From CAYJRR01 sp964372275 [NCBI: uncultured bacterium] (GTDB lineage Bacteria > CAYJRR01): a DNA stretch of 64,000 nt. Location of the stretch: assembly GCA_964372275.1 (NCBI GenBank), contig CAYJRR010000001.1, positions 4,556-68,555 of the forward strand, given 5' to 3'. This document shows positions 1 through 6,329 of the stretch, one piece after another. Below the pieces are notes generated by a model. The model searched no databases and was not told where the DNA came from. It was given only the letters and a program-made list of their open reading frames with translations. Made by a program: the position numbers and the translations under genes. How positions within the stretch are numbered: position 1 is the stretch's first letter; every line of letters begins with the position of its first letter.

Positions 1-65
1 TACGGCGGCGGTCACGCTCGCTGCTGGGCTGCCTCCTCACGCATGGTGTGTGAGCCGCTTTGCGG

Positions 66-117
66 GCCCCGCCTCGGGAACGGCCCCGGGGGGGCGAGAG
101 CGTTCCCGAGGCGGGGC
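66..117. repeat. 17-bp perfect inverted repeat (hairpin) upstream of four-helix-bundle pseudogene
   Basis: The arm GCCCCGCCTCGGGAACG at 66-82 is perfectly repeated in inverted orientation at 101-117, leaving an 18-nt loop. It lies 18 nt before the ATG at 136. The paralogue on the other strand also has a long hairpin just upstream of its start, so the arrangement is probably not accidental. It could be a transcript-end hairpin or a remnant of the stems that flank S23-type reading frames inside 23S rRNA intervening sequences. The role is not known. Confidence 0.6.
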
Positions 118-135
118 GCGGAAAGGGGCAACAAC

Positions 136-472
136 ATGTTCATGGCGGTGGAGGTGGCGATGCAGCTGGTCACGGAGCTGCGGGGGATCCTGCCGATGAT
201 CCGGGCGAGGGACCCCAAGCTCGCTCAGCAGATCCAGGACGCGGCGAACGGTGTGGGCTCCTGCGCGAGCGAAGGCCGGCGACGCACAGGCGGGGATCGG
301 TTGCACCTGTTCCGGATCGCCGCGGGCAGCGCAGCCGAAGTCCAGACGCAGCTCCGTCTCGCCGAAGCCTGGGGCCATGTACCCGGCGATCGGATCCGAA
401 AAAGCACTGGCGCTGGTCGACCGGGAGCTGGGGCTCCTGTGGGGCCTGACGCACGTCCGGCTTGACCGCTGA
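136..472 (+). pseudogene. Four-helix-bundle protein (S23/IVS family), single-base frameshift
   Basis: The frame opens at ATG 136 behind AAGGGG and runs in frame 1 to about 372. It then continues in frame 2 to the stop at 470-472. Removing one G from the GGGG run at 371-374 joins the parts into a protein that aligns end to end without gaps with the paralogue at 520-867, from the AEAW/AEAY stretch to the shared RELxxLWxLTH near the end. The family consists of small bundles found in 23S rRNA intervening sequences, as stand-alone genes, and as Avd subunits of diversity-generating retroelements. No reverse transcriptase is in the window. It is either a fresh pseudogene or a homopolymer sequencing error. 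Confidence 0.7.
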
Positions 473-482
473 CGGACGAAGT

Positions 483-511
483 CGGTGGCGCCTCAACCCG
501 GGGCGCCGCCG
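483..511. terminator. Hairpin between convergent four-helix-bundle genes
   Basis: CGGTGGCGCC (483-492) pairs with GGCGCCGCCG (502-511) with one wobble and a 9-nt loop. It lies between the two convergent stop codons, where a bidirectional terminator would be expected. There is no T-tract, so intrinsic termination is uncertain. Confidence 0.35.
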
Positions 512-519
512 GCTCCGCA

Positions 520-867
520 TCAAGCAGTGGTCACGGATGGTTTCGGATGCGTCAGCCGCCACAACATCGCCAGCTCTCGATCGATCCGTGTCATCACCGG
601 TTCGATCTGCGCCGCCGTCAGCAGATCGTAGGCCTCCGCGAACTGGAGCGCGGCCCGTAGTTCCTGCGCGCTGCCCGCCGAGATCGCAAAGTGATAGCTG
701 CGGTCCTTCCCGAGCCGCCGGCCGCCCTCTCCCGTGTTAGAGACGATGCTCTTCATCGCCCGATAGGCCTGATCCTCCAGGTCCCGATCCCTCGTCTTCA
801 GGACCGCCCGGAGCGGCTTCATCTGCCGGCCGATCTCCAACGCCACGTCGTATGCCTGGAACCCCAT
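520..867 (-). CDS. Four-helix-bundle protein (S23/IVS family)
   Basis: A 115-residue, all-helical protein with the family's features: an N-terminal LEIGRQMKPLR helix, the central SIVSNTGEGGRR turn, SAGSAQELRAAL, and a C-terminal RELAMLWRLTH helix. The ATG at 867 is preferred over the TTG at 882 because GGAGG lies 8-9 nt upstream. Members are small basic or amphipathic bundles encoded in 23S rRNA intervening sequences or free in the genome; their cellular role is poorly known. It is convergent with a frameshifted paralogue, suggesting local duplication and inversion. A 22-bp hairpin lies directly upstream. Family assignment is confident, function is not. Confidence 0.8.
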   Translation of the reverse strand: MGFQAYDVALEIGRQMKPLRAVLKTRDRDLEDQAYRAMKSIVSNTGEGGRRLGKDRSYHFAISAGSAQELRAALQFAEAYDLLTAAQIEPVMTRIDRELAMLWRLTHPKPSVTTA

Positions 868-890
868 CTTCTCGCCCTCCAAGTTGTGGT

Positions 891-944
891 CTGTCCGCCT
901 CGTTCCTTTCTTCGCCCCGTTCGAGAAAGGAACGTGGCGGACAG
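891..944. repeat. 22-bp near-perfect hairpin upstream of the intact four-helix-bundle gene
   Basis: Arms 891-912 and 923-944 (CTGTCCGCC...TTTCTT against GAGAAAGG...GGACAG) are complementary except for two positions and enclose a 10-nt loop. The element ends 23 nt from the ATG at 867 on the minus strand. It resembles a terminator for transcription arriving from the right, or the terminal stem of an intervening-sequence-like element. It is one of the most stable stem-loops visible in the window. Confidence 0.6.
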
Positions 945-1076
945 ACCCGCGGAGCGACGACGCCGCGCATTGCCGTTCAAGCGTGAGGAGGCCCGAATGC
1001 GGGAAGCGTGACGCCGGCAGTACCGGCGGCGCGCTTCCCGCAGCGTCGACGGCCCGACACCGAAGCGCTTCCCACA

Positions 1077-1217
1077 GCGGTAGCGGTAGCCGTAGCCAAA
1101 TCCGTGGCCGTGGCCGTCACCGAATCCGACGCCGTAACCGTATCCGAGCCCGTTGCCGAGACCGAACCCGTATCCGTAACCGCATCCGAGCCCGACTCCG
1201 TATCCGTATCCGAGTCT
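1077..1217. repeat. Degenerate hexanucleotide tandem array A (CCGNNN-type)
   Basis: About 23 tandem 6-nt units of the type CCGTAN/CCGANN (CGTAGC, CGTGGC, CGTATC, CGAGCC and others). Read on the minus strand it would encode a Gly-Tyr-rich string, but no believable gene start or ribosome-binding site accompanies it. It lies downstream of rplI, in the otherwise gene-free stretch 945-1465. A second array in reversed orientation follows at 1287-1356. Confidence 0.6.
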
Positions 1218-1231
1218 GTGCAACCGGGAAG

Positions 1232-1281
1232 ATGGGCGACGTTTTAGACCGGGCACATGGGCGACAGATCTAGGCCCGGGA
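1232..1281. repeat. 25-bp tandem direct repeat, possible insertion-element end
   Basis: ATGGGCGAC occurs at 1232-1240 and again at 1257-1265. Each copy is followed at the same offset by TAG and an (A/G)CC(C)GGG block, giving a 25-bp period. It sits exactly between the two inverted hexamer arrays. Short ATGGGCGAC-type direct repeats resemble multiple transposase-binding sites at insertion-sequence ends. No transposase gene is present, so this is only a possible remnant. Confidence 0.35.
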
Positions 1282-1286
1282 GGGGT

Positions 1287-1356
1287 CGGTTTCGGTTACG
1301 GATACGGCGTCGGCGACGGACTCGGTTACGGGTGCGGACTCGGACTCGGCGTCGCC
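1287..1356. repeat. Degenerate hexanucleotide tandem array B, inverted relative to array A
   Basis: About 11 units of GGTTAC, GGATAC, GGACTC, GGCGTC and similar, which are reverse-complement versions of the units at 1077-1217. Together the arrays form a long imperfect inverted repeat with a 69-nt centre that could fold into an extended stem in DNA or RNA. No protein-coding signal is seen. Confidence 0.5.
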
Positions 1357-1401
1357 GCCAAGACGGAAAGGCCCTTGTCTCCCGGGGCCCCTTCCATCGG
1401 C

Positions 1402-1460
1402 GTGCCGGCGAAGCCGGCGCCCCGCATGCCGGCGAAACCGGCGCGGCGCGTGCCGGCGCG
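1402..1460. repeat. 24-bp tandem repeat forming hairpins, 3' of rplI
   Basis: Two 24-nt units (1402-1425 and 1426-1449) and a partial third start with (A/G)TGCCGGCGAA. Each contains a GCCGG...CCGGC stem with a 5-nt loop. They begin 6 nt after the rplI stop on the minus strand, so they may act as a transcript-end structure for the ribosomal operon. No T-run follows. Confidence 0.5.
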
Positions 1461-1465
1461 CCGCG

Positions 1466-1912
1466 CTACTCGCCCTTCACCACGTTGATCCGCACCTTCG
1501 CCGTCACCTCGGGGTGGATCTTGATCGGGATCTCGTGCAGGCCGAGCGTCTTGATCGGCTCCGCGAGCTGGATCTGTTTGCGGTTCACCGCCACGCCTGC
1601 GGCGCGCAGGGCGGCTTCGACGTCCATCGAGGTGACGGAGCCGAACAGCTTGTCCTCCTCGCCAACCTGTCGCGGGATGACCGGCTTGACCGCCTCGATC
1701 TGCTTCTGGAACTTCTCGGCCTCGGTCTTCAGCTTGTCGCGTCGCGCCTGCGCGGCCCGCTTCTGGTGCTCGAGCATCGAGATGTTGCGGGTGGAGGCCT
1801 CCATCGCCAGCCGGTTCGGCAGCAGGTAGTTCCGGGCGTAGCCCGGCTTCACCTTGACCACGTCCCCGACCTTGCCGAGGTTGTCGACGTTCTCTTGAAG
1901 GATGACTTGCAT
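1466..1912 (-). CDS. rplI: 50S ribosomal protein bL9
   Basis: A 148-residue protein of the usual length. The N-terminal RNA-binding domain carries the signature GKVGDVVKVKPGYARNYLLP (about residues 13-32). A long connecting helix (about 41-75) and the C-terminal domain ending in VRINVVKGE follow. It binds domain V of 23S rRNA near the L1 stalk. It is the last gene of the prs-rplY-pth-rpsF-rpsR-rplI run and starts 11 nt after the rpsR stop. The start at MQVILQENV is the standard one; an in-frame extension upstream overlaps rpsR and is rejected. Confidence 0.97.
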   Translation of the reverse strand: MQVILQENVDNLGKVGDVVKVKPGYARNYLLPNRLAMEASTRNISMLEHQKRAAQARRDKLKTEAEKFQKQIEAVKPVIPRQVGEEDKLFGSVTSMDVEAALRAAGVAVNRKQIQLAEPIKTLGLHEIPIKIHPEVTAKVRINVVKGE

Positions 1913-1922
1913 GGCGTGACCT

Positions 1923-2288
1923 CTAGATCTTGCTCGAGACGTAGGGAAGCATCGCCACGTTGCGCGCCTGCTTGATCGAGCGCGCCACCTGCTTCTGGTG
2001 CTTCTGGCAGTTCCCGGAAATGCGCCGGGGAATGATCTTTCCCCGCTCCGAGGTGAAGTAGCGCAGCGTGTTGGTGTCCTTGTAGTCGATAGGCAGGGTG
2101 GTGTCGGCGCAGAAGCGGCAGACCCGCCGCCGGCCGAATCGCCGCCCGCCGCCCCGCTCGTCGTCGCGGTCGTCGCCCGGCGCCGCCGGGCCGCGATCGC
2201 GGGCATCCGAGCCCGCCTTGTCCCTGATGCTGCTGCCGGTGGCGGCCGCCGGTCGGGCGCCGCCGGGGAAGTTCGTCGTGCTGGACAT
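1923..2288 (-). CDS. rpsR: 30S ribosomal protein bS18
   Basis: A 121-residue protein. Residues about 50-121 are canonical S18, with [18 protein letters not shown] and [11 protein letters not shown]. Four potential zinc ligands are present: Cys57 and Cys60 (VCRFC), Cys94 and His97. This is therefore the zinc-binding (C+) form. The first ~48 residues are an unusual charged, Gly/Asp/Arg-rich extension. S18 pairs with S6 on the platform of the small subunit. It lies between rpsF and rplI in one operon. Confidence 0.97.
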   Translation of the reverse strand: MSSTTNFPGGARPAAATGSSIRDKAGSDARDRGPAAPGDDRDDERGGGRRFGRRRVCRFCADTTLPIDYKDTNTLRYFTSERGKIIPRRISGNCQKHQKQVARSIKQARNVAMLPYVSSKI

Positions 2289-2317
2289 CGTCGTCGTTCC
2301 TTTTCGAAAGTGGGTGA

Positions 2318-2854
2318 TCAGCCTTCTTCGTCGTCGGAGCCGCGGGCGCGGTCGTCGTCGTCCTCACGATCGCCGAATCCGCCCCGGTCGCCGTAGCCAC
2401 CGCGGTCGCCATACCCGCGATCTCCGTAGCCGCGATCGCCGTAGCCGCGCGACTCGGCCGACCGCTCGTCCTCCTCCGGGGCCTCGCGCCGGACGCGCTT
2501 GGTGCTGGCGTACTCCTTCTTCCGCTGCTCCGGATCGACCTCGTCGGCGAGCTTCACCGTGAAGTGGCGGATCACCGCGTCGTCGAGGCGCAGCTCGCGC
2601 TCGACCTCGTTCACCAGCTGCCCGCCGCCGCAGTAGCCGATCTGGACGAACACCCCGCGCGGGCTCTTCTGGATCGGGTAGGAGAGCTTCTTCTTCCCCC
2701 ACTCGTCGATCCCGAGCAGCGTGCCGTTCTGCCGCTCGATCGCCCGGGTCACCTTTTCGACGACCTTGGGGCCGCGGTCCTCGGGGAGCTCCCCCTTGAG
2801 GACGTAGACCGTTTCGTACTCCCGTGCCTTCGTCGCGCCTGCCGTCGTGCTCAT
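2318..2854 (-). CDS. rpsF: 30S ribosomal protein bS6 with low-complexity tail
   Basis: The first ~110 residues form the S6 fold ([31 protein letters not shown]). The total is 178 residues, well above the usual 95-135. The extra C-terminus contains five [11 protein letters not shown]-type repeats followed by an Asp/Glu-rich end. S6 binds S18 on the 30S platform. In some bacteria S6 carries post-translational glutamate tails, and here the acidic end is encoded. A structured leader precedes the gene (2878-2920). Confidence 0.96.
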   Translation of the reverse strand: MSTTAGATKAREYETVYVLKGELPEDRGPKVVEKVTRAIERQNGTLLGIDEWGKKKLSYPIQKSPRGVFVQIGYCGGGQLVNEVERELRLDDAVIRHFTVKLADEVDPEQRKKEYASTKRVRREAPEEDERSAESRGYGDRGYGDRGYGDRGGYGDRGGFGDREDDDDRARGSDDEEG

Positions 2855-2877
2855 CTACGTTCCTTCCTTCCGGTCGA

Positions 2878-2920
2878 GGGGTCCGCCGTTCCAGGACCCC
2901 AAGGCCCCAGGTCGCCCTGG
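2878..2920 (-). promoter_or_regulatory. Structured leader upstream of rpsF (possible S6:S18 autoregulatory element)
   Basis: Read on the minus strand, two hairpins stand in the pth-rpsF gap. One is CCAGG-GCGA-CCTGG (2920-2907) with a GNRA-type tetraloop. The other is GGGGTCC-TGGAACGGC-GGACCCC (2900-2878), a perfect 7-bp stem with a 9-nt loop. Leaders of rpsF in many bacteria bind the S6:S18 complex for feedback control. This one has the right place and is structured, but the conserved loop residues of that motif were not confirmed. Confidence 0.35.
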
Positions 2921-2977
2921 AGCAAGGTGGTTTCAATCTCTCGCCATCGCCTCTGCTTCTTCCTATCTACCTCGCCG

Positions 2978-3577
2978 TCACGTCACCGCCACGTTGAACT
3001 CGTTCCCCGCCACCTGCAACCCCCGGGTCACGATCGCTTCCACCGCCTCGGCGGCGCGAACCACCGCCGCCTCGACCGCCGTCCGCTCCCCCTTCGGGAA
3101 GCGGCTCAAGACCCAGTCGGCCCCGCTCGTCCCCCACCCCTTCGGGGGCTTGTCGATCCCGACCCGGACCCGGGCGAAGTCGTTCGTCCCGAGCGCGGCG
3201 ACGATGGAGCGGATCCCGTTGTGTCCGCCGGCGCCGCGCCCCGACTGCAGCTTCAACCGTCCGAGCGGCAGGTCGAGCTCGTCGTGCACCACGATCAGCC
3301 GTTCGGGCCACGCCTCGGGCGGGAGCCCCACGTCGTTCACCGCCTTCCGGACCGCGTCGCCGGAGCGATTCATGTAGTCCTGCGGAAGCACCATCAACAC
3401 GTCGTGTCCGCCGATCCGGGCGCTGGCGACCTTCGCGCCGTACCGCCGCCCGTCGATCGGCCCGGCCTCCAGGCGCCCGGCCAACCGCTCGACGACCATG
3501 AATCCGACGTTGTGGCGCGTCCCTTCGTATTCGGGGCCCGGATTCCCCAGGCCGACCACCACGTGTGACGCGCCCAT
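2978..3577 (-). CDS. pth: Peptidyl-tRNA hydrolase
   Basis: A 199-residue enzyme that releases peptides from prematurely dissociated peptidyl-tRNA. The family signatures are visible: VGLGNPGPEYEGTRHNVGF, holding the catalytic His near residue 22, then QDYMNRSGDAV and VVHDELDLPLG, with GGHNGIRSI around residue 118. The length is typical. It lies between rplY (18 nt away) and rpsF in the conserved gene order. The start MGASHVVVGLGNPG is the only sensible one. Confidence 0.97.
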   Translation of the reverse strand: MGASHVVVGLGNPGPEYEGTRHNVGFMVVERLAGRLEAGPIDGRRYGAKVASARIGGHDVLMVLPQDYMNRSGDAVRKAVNDVGLPPEAWPERLIVVHDELDLPLGRLKLQSGRGAGGHNGIRSIVAALGTNDFARVRVGIDKPPKGWGTSGADWVLSRFPKGERTAVEAAVVRAAEAVEAIVTRGLQVAGNEFNVAVT

Positions 3578-3595
3578 CGATCGGGTGCCTCCTTG

Positions 3596-4138
3596 TTATT
3601 TCTTCTTCTCCCCTCCCGCCTTCGCCGCAGGCGCTGCGGCCGCACCCGCCGCCGGCTTGGCGCCGGCCGCCGGCGCGGCTCCGGGGGCCGGTTTGGCGCC
3701 CGCCGCCGCCTTGCCTCCCGCCGCCGGGGCCGCCGCCGCACCCTCCGCCGTCGCCGCCGCGCCCTCGGCCGGAGCCGCCGCCACGACCGGCGTCTCCTCG
3801 ATCGCAACGGTGGTGACCGACGCGATGGTGTAGTTGTCGGTGTAGACCGCCTTCAGCCCGGCCGGCAGCTTCACGTCGGCGACGTGCAGCGATTCGTGCA
3901 CGTCGAGGTGCGAGACGTCGACCTCGATCGTGTCGACGACGTCCTTCGGAAGGCAGCGAACCTCGATCTCGCGGTGACCTGGCGTGAGAATCCCCCCCTT
4001 CGCCAGCCCGGCCGGCTTGCCGGTGAGCACCACCTCGATCGCCACGGTGATCTCCTTGTGGAGGTCGACCGTCACGAAGTCGGTGTGGATCAGGTTGTGC
4101 TTCAGCGGATGGCGCTGCACCTCGCGGATCATGACCAC
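3596..4138 (-). CDS. rplY: 50S ribosomal protein bL25/CTC, C-terminal part (after apparent frameshift)
   Basis: This frame holds the second half of L25/CTC. MIREVQRHPLKHNLIHTDF is the typical continuation of the N-terminal half, and a beta-rich TL5/CTC domain follows (about residues 25-125). An unusual Ala/Pro/Gly-rich tail ending in GGEKKK makes up the last ~55 residues. Codons upstream of its first ATG still encode family-like sequence (EPTIDGKVV). The open frame therefore really continues from the N-terminal piece at 4129-4365, one base out of phase. L25 binds 5S rRNA. It may be expressed as one protein if the frameshift is an error. Confidence 0.85.
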   Translation of the reverse strand: MVMIREVQRHPLKHNLIHTDFVTVDLHKEITVAIEVVLTGKPAGLAKGGILTPGHREIEVRCLPKDVVDTIEVDVSHLDVHESLHVADVKLPAGLKAVYTDNYTIASVTTVAIEETPVVAAAPAEGAAATAEGAAAAPAAGGKAAAGAKPAPGAAPAAGAKPAAGAAAAPAAKAGGEKKK

Positions 4139-4365
4139 CTTGCCGTCGATCGTCGGCTCCCGGGGGCCTTCAGGGTGATGAAGACGTTGTGCCCGACGGC
4201 GCCGGCGACCTTCTTGAGCTGGTCGGGCGGGATCGAGACGCTCTTCGGCGTCGGGATCCCGGCGCCGTAGACGACACCGGGCACGATCCCGGCGGCGCGC
4301 GAGCGGCGCGACGCCCCCTTGCCGTTCGTGCTGCGGGGTTGGACGTTCAGGTCGATGGTCTGCAT
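4129..4365 (-). CDS. rplY: 50S ribosomal protein bL25/CTC, N-terminal part (frameshifted)
   Basis: The N-terminal half of L25: NGKGASRRSRAAGIVPGVVYG and VGHNVFITLK are classic. After LKAP the frame runs into an unrelated stretch and stops at 4129-4131. Adding one C to the CCCCC run near 4170 would give LKAPREPTIDGKVVMIREV and join the two halves. No canonical X-XXY-YYZ slippery heptamer is present, so a sequencing or assembly indel, or a real mutation, is likelier than programmed frameshifting. The gene starts 27 nt after the prs stop. Confidence 0.8.
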   Translation of the reverse strand: MQTIDLNVQPRSTNGKGASRRSRAAGIVPGVVYGAGIPTPKSVSIPPDQLKKVAGAVGHNVFITLKAPGSRRSTARWS

Positions 4366-4392
4366 GGCGGTGTCGTTTCCTTAAGGAAGGGG

Positions 4393-5343
4393 CTAGACGA
4401 AGAGCGAAGAGACCGAGTCGTTGTGATGGATGCGGCGGATCGCCTCGGCGAACAGGCCCGAGACCGGGATCCGGTCGATCTTTCCGAGGCGCTTGGCCTC
4501 CTCGGACAGGGGGATGGTGTTGGTCACGCCGACGGCTTCGAGGACGCTCTCTTTGAGCCGCGAGAGCGCCGACCCCGACAGCACGGCATGGGTGGCGGTG
4601 GCGAAGATCCGCTTCGCCCCCGCGTCGCGCATCGCCTTGGCCCCCTGGGTGAGGGTCCCGGCGGTGTCGATCATGTCGTCGACGATCACCACGTCCTTCC
4701 CCTTCACGTCGCCGATGATGTGCATGATCTCGGCGACGTTCGGGCCGGAGCGCCGCTTGTCGATGATCGCGAGCGATGCCTGCAGCCGCTTGGCGTAGGC
4801 GCGCGCCCGCTCCACCCCGCCGGCGTCGGGACTGACCACCACCAGGTCGGCGGTGTCGCCGTTGAACTTGCGGCGGATGTACTCCAGCGTCACCGGCATC
4901 GCGAACAGGTGGTCGAACGGGATGTCGTAGAACCCCTGGTTCTGCCCGGAGCGCAGGTCCATCGACAGCACCCGCTCCGCGCCGGCGGCGGTCAACAGGT
5001 CGGCGATCAGCTTGGCGGTGATCGGCGCCCGCGGGGCGACCTTGCGGTCCTGGCGGGCGTAGCCGTAGTAGGGCAGGACGGCGGTGATGCGCGTGGCGCT
5101 GGCGCGCTTCATCGCGTCGATCATCACCAACAGCTCCATCAGGTTCTCGTTGACCGGCGGGCAGGTCGACTGGAGCAGGAAGACGTCGACTCCGCGGACG
5201 TTGTCGTCGATCTCGACCTGGATTTCGCCGTCGGAGAACCGCTTCACCTCGGCGCGTCCGAGCGGAATCCCCAACGCCTCGGCCACCTCGCGCGCGAGCG
5301 CCGGGTTGGAGTTTCCGGTGAACAGTTTGAGCGACATCGCCAT
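4393..5343 (-). CDS. prs: Ribose-phosphate diphosphokinase (PRPP synthetase)
   Basis: A 316-residue class I enzyme making PRPP from ribose-5-phosphate and ATP. Visible are [13 protein letters not shown] at the start, [29 protein letters not shown] (ATP loop), and [14 protein letters not shown] (the PRPP-binding loop, about residues 220-233). The usual DLHxxQIQGFF metal/ATP motif reads [11 protein letters not shown] here, so the invariant metal-ligand His is Arg (codon CGC). A second ATG two codons in could also be the start. It is the first gene of the prs-rplI run. Confidence 0.95.
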   Translation of the reverse strand: MAMSLKLFTGNSNPALAREVAEALGIPLGRAEVKRFSDGEIQVEIDDNVRGVDVFLLQSTCPPVNENLMELLVMIDAMKRASATRITAVLPYYGYARQDRKVAPRAPITAKLIADLLTAAGAERVLSMDLRSGQNQGFYDIPFDHLFAMPVTLEYIRRKFNGDTADLVVVSPDAGGVERARAYAKRLQASLAIIDKRRSGPNVAEIMHIIGDVKGKDVVIVDDMIDTAGTLTQGAKAMRDAGAKRIFATATHAVLSGSALSRLKESVLEAVGVTNTIPLSEEAKRLGKIDRIPVSGLFAEAIRRIHHNDSVSSLFV

Positions 5344-5525
5344 GATGGGCCGGACGAGGAGTTCGGAGACCGCGAAGGAAAGCGGCCTTCTATCATCGGG
5401 TTAGGCCGGTGGCAAGAAACCTTCGGAGGGGGGACGGGGGTCGTCGCCGCCGCGCGACCACGCGGGGAGCGCCCGCCCGAAGGTCTCGCAGGAGTTGCGT
5501 TTTTTTGCCTGGGCCTCCCCGGAAG

Positions 5526-6119
5526 CTACTGCTCTTCGAACGATTCGATCTGGATCACCGGGTCGAGGCGGTAGCCCTGGCCGTTGACCTTGATGCTCTC
5601 GTCGGTGTCGAAGTCGAGGGTCATGGTGTAGGTCTTCCCCGCCTCCACATCGAAGTTGCCGACGATCTTGATCCCGGTCTGGGATCCGCTCGGAACCTGC
5701 AGCGACTCCGTCTCGCCGTTGACGGTGACCGTCGCGCCGGACGCCAGCAGCAGCCGGACCTGGTTGTAGCGGCCGGCCGACACCGTCTCGGACCCGAGAA
5801 CGGCGGTGGCGTCGGCGGCGATCTGCATCAGGTCGACGACCTGCGCGGTGCTGGTCAGCACCACCCATCCGGCGGTCCCCGGCTCGGCGGCGGTGTCGAC
5901 GGTCGCGCTTCCTCCGCTCCTGTGCGCGTCGACGCGGACGACGGTCACGACCGCCGAGGTGACGCCCGGCAAGAGGTTGTTGGGAGGGACGGCGCCGTTG
6001 GTAAGGTGGGTCTCGATCGTCGGCGAACCGGCGCCCCCTCCGCTGCCGCACGCGGCGGCGGCGACGACGAGAACGGAGACGGCGAGAACGGCCAACCAGC
6101 ACTGTCGAGAGTTCGTCAT
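5526..6119 (-). CDS. DUF4382 domain lipoprotein
   Basis: A 197-residue protein with a signal peptide ending in a lipobox (AAAC, Cys about 24). A DUF4382-type domain follows, with SAVVTVVRVDAH near the start, then VDLMQIAADA, SAGRYNQVRLLLASG and VPSGSQTGIKIVG. The domain is a predicted beta-sandwich in cell-surface lipoproteins of unknown role. A -10-like TAGGAT lies 7 nt before the ATG, so the message may be leaderless. The 180 nt between it and prs hold no gene. Confidence 0.8.
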   Translation of the reverse strand: MTNSRQCWLAVLAVSVLVVAAAACGSGGGAGSPTIETHLTNGAVPPNNLLPGVTSAVVTVVRVDAHRSGGSATVDTAAEPGTAGWVVLTSTAQVVDLMQIAADATAVLGSETVSAGRYNQVRLLLASGATVTVNGETESLQVPSGSQTGIKIVGNFDVEAGKTYTMTLDFDTDESIKVNGQGYRLDPVIQIESFEEQ

Positions 6120-6126
6120 GGGACCG

Positions 6127-6155
6127 ATCCTACGTCACGACCCCGTCGCTGCGAA
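6127..6155 (-). promoter_or_regulatory. Promoter of DUF4382 lipoprotein gene
   Basis: Minus-strand TTCGCA (6155-6150), 17 nt, then TAGGAT (6132-6127). The -10 box is 7 nt from the ATG, so transcription would start at or just before the start codon. Confidence 0.4.
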
Positions 6156-6329
6156 GTCGCCTCAGTCACCGGCGACGCCGGGGCCGCGCGCCGCCCCGCG
6201 CGCAGATGGGGGCACCTCCCGCACCCGTTGCGATGCGCCGGCCGCGGCGATCGACCTCCTAACTCCGCGCGCCGTCGGGCGGTTCGCCACCTCCGGGCGG
6301 GGCACGCGCCTTGCTCGCCGCTGCGGTCG

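Noticed and set aside
136-867. Avd-type subunits of a diversity-generating retroelement
   Set aside because: The fold family fits, but no reverse transcriptase or template/variable repeat pair is present in the window.
1077-1356. CRISPR array, or a Gly-Tyr-rich protein gene on the minus strand
   Set aside because: Repeats are six-base units without spacers, and the long minus-strand frame has no plausible start or ribosome-binding site.
4160-4180. Programmed -1 frameshift in rplY
   Set aside because: The C/G run does not fit the X-XXY-YYZ pattern in the zero frame and no such recoding is known for L25.
5500-5513. Plus-strand terminator at the T7 run near 5507
   Set aside because: The stem before it is only four base pairs and no plus-strand gene ends here.
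4189-5574. Long plus-strand frame opposite prs
   Set aside because: It is a GC-rich shadow of a clear prs gene, with Arg/Gly/Asp-biased sequence and no family features.
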